A stretch of 64,000 bases of DNA. Source: Chitinimonas taiwanensis DSM 18899. Lineage in GTDB: Bacteria > Pseudomonadota > Gammaproteobacteria > Burkholderiales > Chitinimonadaceae. The notes beneath the pieces were generated by a model. It ran no database searches. It worked only from the letters and a program-made list of their open reading frames with translations, and had not been told where the DNA came from. Positions 63,845-64,000 of the stretch are shown here, in pieces (within the stretch, counting starts at the first letter, position 1; the number at the start of each line of letters is the position of its first letter). Made by a program: the position numbers and the translations under genes. The DNA lies in NCBI RefSeq assembly GCF_900119825.1, contig NZ_FPKR01000018.1, positions 1 through 64,000 of the forward strand, in the 5' to 3' direction.

Positions 63845-63935
63845 TGCATAAATGTGCATAAATTCCGTGGCCCAGATATATGGCTTCATCGCCTGTATTG
63901 GTGCGGCATGGGCTGCATTTATGCAGGTGCATAAA
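63845..63935. repeat. Phased TGCATAAA repeats near the window end
   Basis: TGCATAAA occurs at 63845-63852, 63855-63862 and 63928-63935, and inverted (TTTATGCA) at 63918-63925. Each pair has 10-bp spacing, one helical turn. The gap 63600-64000 otherwise holds only a possible partial ORF. This could be an operator or the start of an iteron-like array that continues beyond the window. Confidence 0.5.
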
Positions 63936-64000
63936 ATGCGCTCTATGAAGCAGGCGGGCGTGGCGGGGATACGAGCGCGCGCCAGCGGTGCCAGCAGGGG
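63852..64000 (+). CDS. Possible partial ORF running off the window
   Basis: An open frame from ATG 63852 reads about 49 residues without a stop to the window edge, with an early hydrophobic stretch (IYGFIACIGAAWAAFM). There is no convincing ribosome site, and it overlaps the TGCATAAA repeats. Coding status is unclear. Confidence 0.25.
   Translation, partial: MCINSVAQIYGFIACIGAAWAAFMQVHKMRSMKQAGVAGIRARASGASR

Overview
The window is a high-GC proteobacterial chromosome segment, most likely from a betaproteobacterium of the Neisseriales/Chitinibacteraceae type. This is inferred from gene order (tig, clpP, clpX, lon, tRNA-Val, tRNA-Asp, ppiD), protein style (PurL, GltX, RelA, GspL-M-N) and abundant chemosensory genes. 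No rRNA, CRISPR array, transposase, integrase or complete prophage is visible.

Layout. 1-3.7 kb is AT-richer accessory DNA with two tandem lipoprotein genes, a small coupled ORF and two tandem periplasmic proteins resembling type VI immunity protein Tli4. 4.3-7.8 kb is an ECF42 sigma-factor operon with two YCII/DGPF proteins, two VOC proteins and a DUF1428 protein; two TGTCGA-N17-CGT(C/T) sites sit in front of it. 7.8-19.1 kb (minus strand) is a complete Wsp-like chemosensory operon (CheW, CheR-TPR, CheW, MCP, CheA-REC, CheB, and a REC-GAF-PAS-PAS-GGDEF-EAL-REC output protein), with a divergent CHASE3 MCP at 19.2-21.0 kb. 21.0-24.7 kb holds tRNA-Ser, a Bax-inhibitor-1 protein, a DUF1456 protein and relA.

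24.7-32.8 kb is an iron region: a Fur-box promoter followed by a short transcribed leader with a strong terminator, a catecholate siderophore receptor (Fiu/PiuA type), YbiX/PiuC hydroxylase, then a PepSY-DUF2271-DUF4198-ApbE-flavodoxin reductase operon that probably reduces or processes imported iron chelates. 32.9-37.3 kb holds an extracellular solute-binding protein, a Bcr/CflA efflux pump, an NAD(P)-binding reductase, a DsbA-like protein and a divergent LysR regulator. 37.3-37.9 kb is an intergenic repeat element. 37.9-44.8 kb (minus) is purL, an aspartic protease, recQ and a HEPN-like protein. 45.0-47.3 kb is an AdiA-type decarboxylase.

47.4-51.2 kb (minus) is gltX and gspL-M-N. 51.5-60.1 kb is tRNA-Leu, tig, clpP, clpX, lon, tRNA-Val, tRNA-Asp and ppiD, with a near-consensus heat-shock (sigma-32) promoter in front of lon and a weaker one in front of clpP. 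60.2-63.6 kb (minus) is a PrxQ-type peroxiredoxin, a DUF2721 protein, a Ser/Thr kinase and a second CheR. The last 400 bases hold helically phased TGCATAAA repeats and the start of a possible ORF.

The best candidates for new biology are the Wsp-like system with a bifunctional c-di-GMP output, the Fur-controlled short RNA or attenuated leader, the ECF42 promoter pair, and the duplicated immunity and lipoprotein locus. All functional statements are from reading the sequence; no database search was run.
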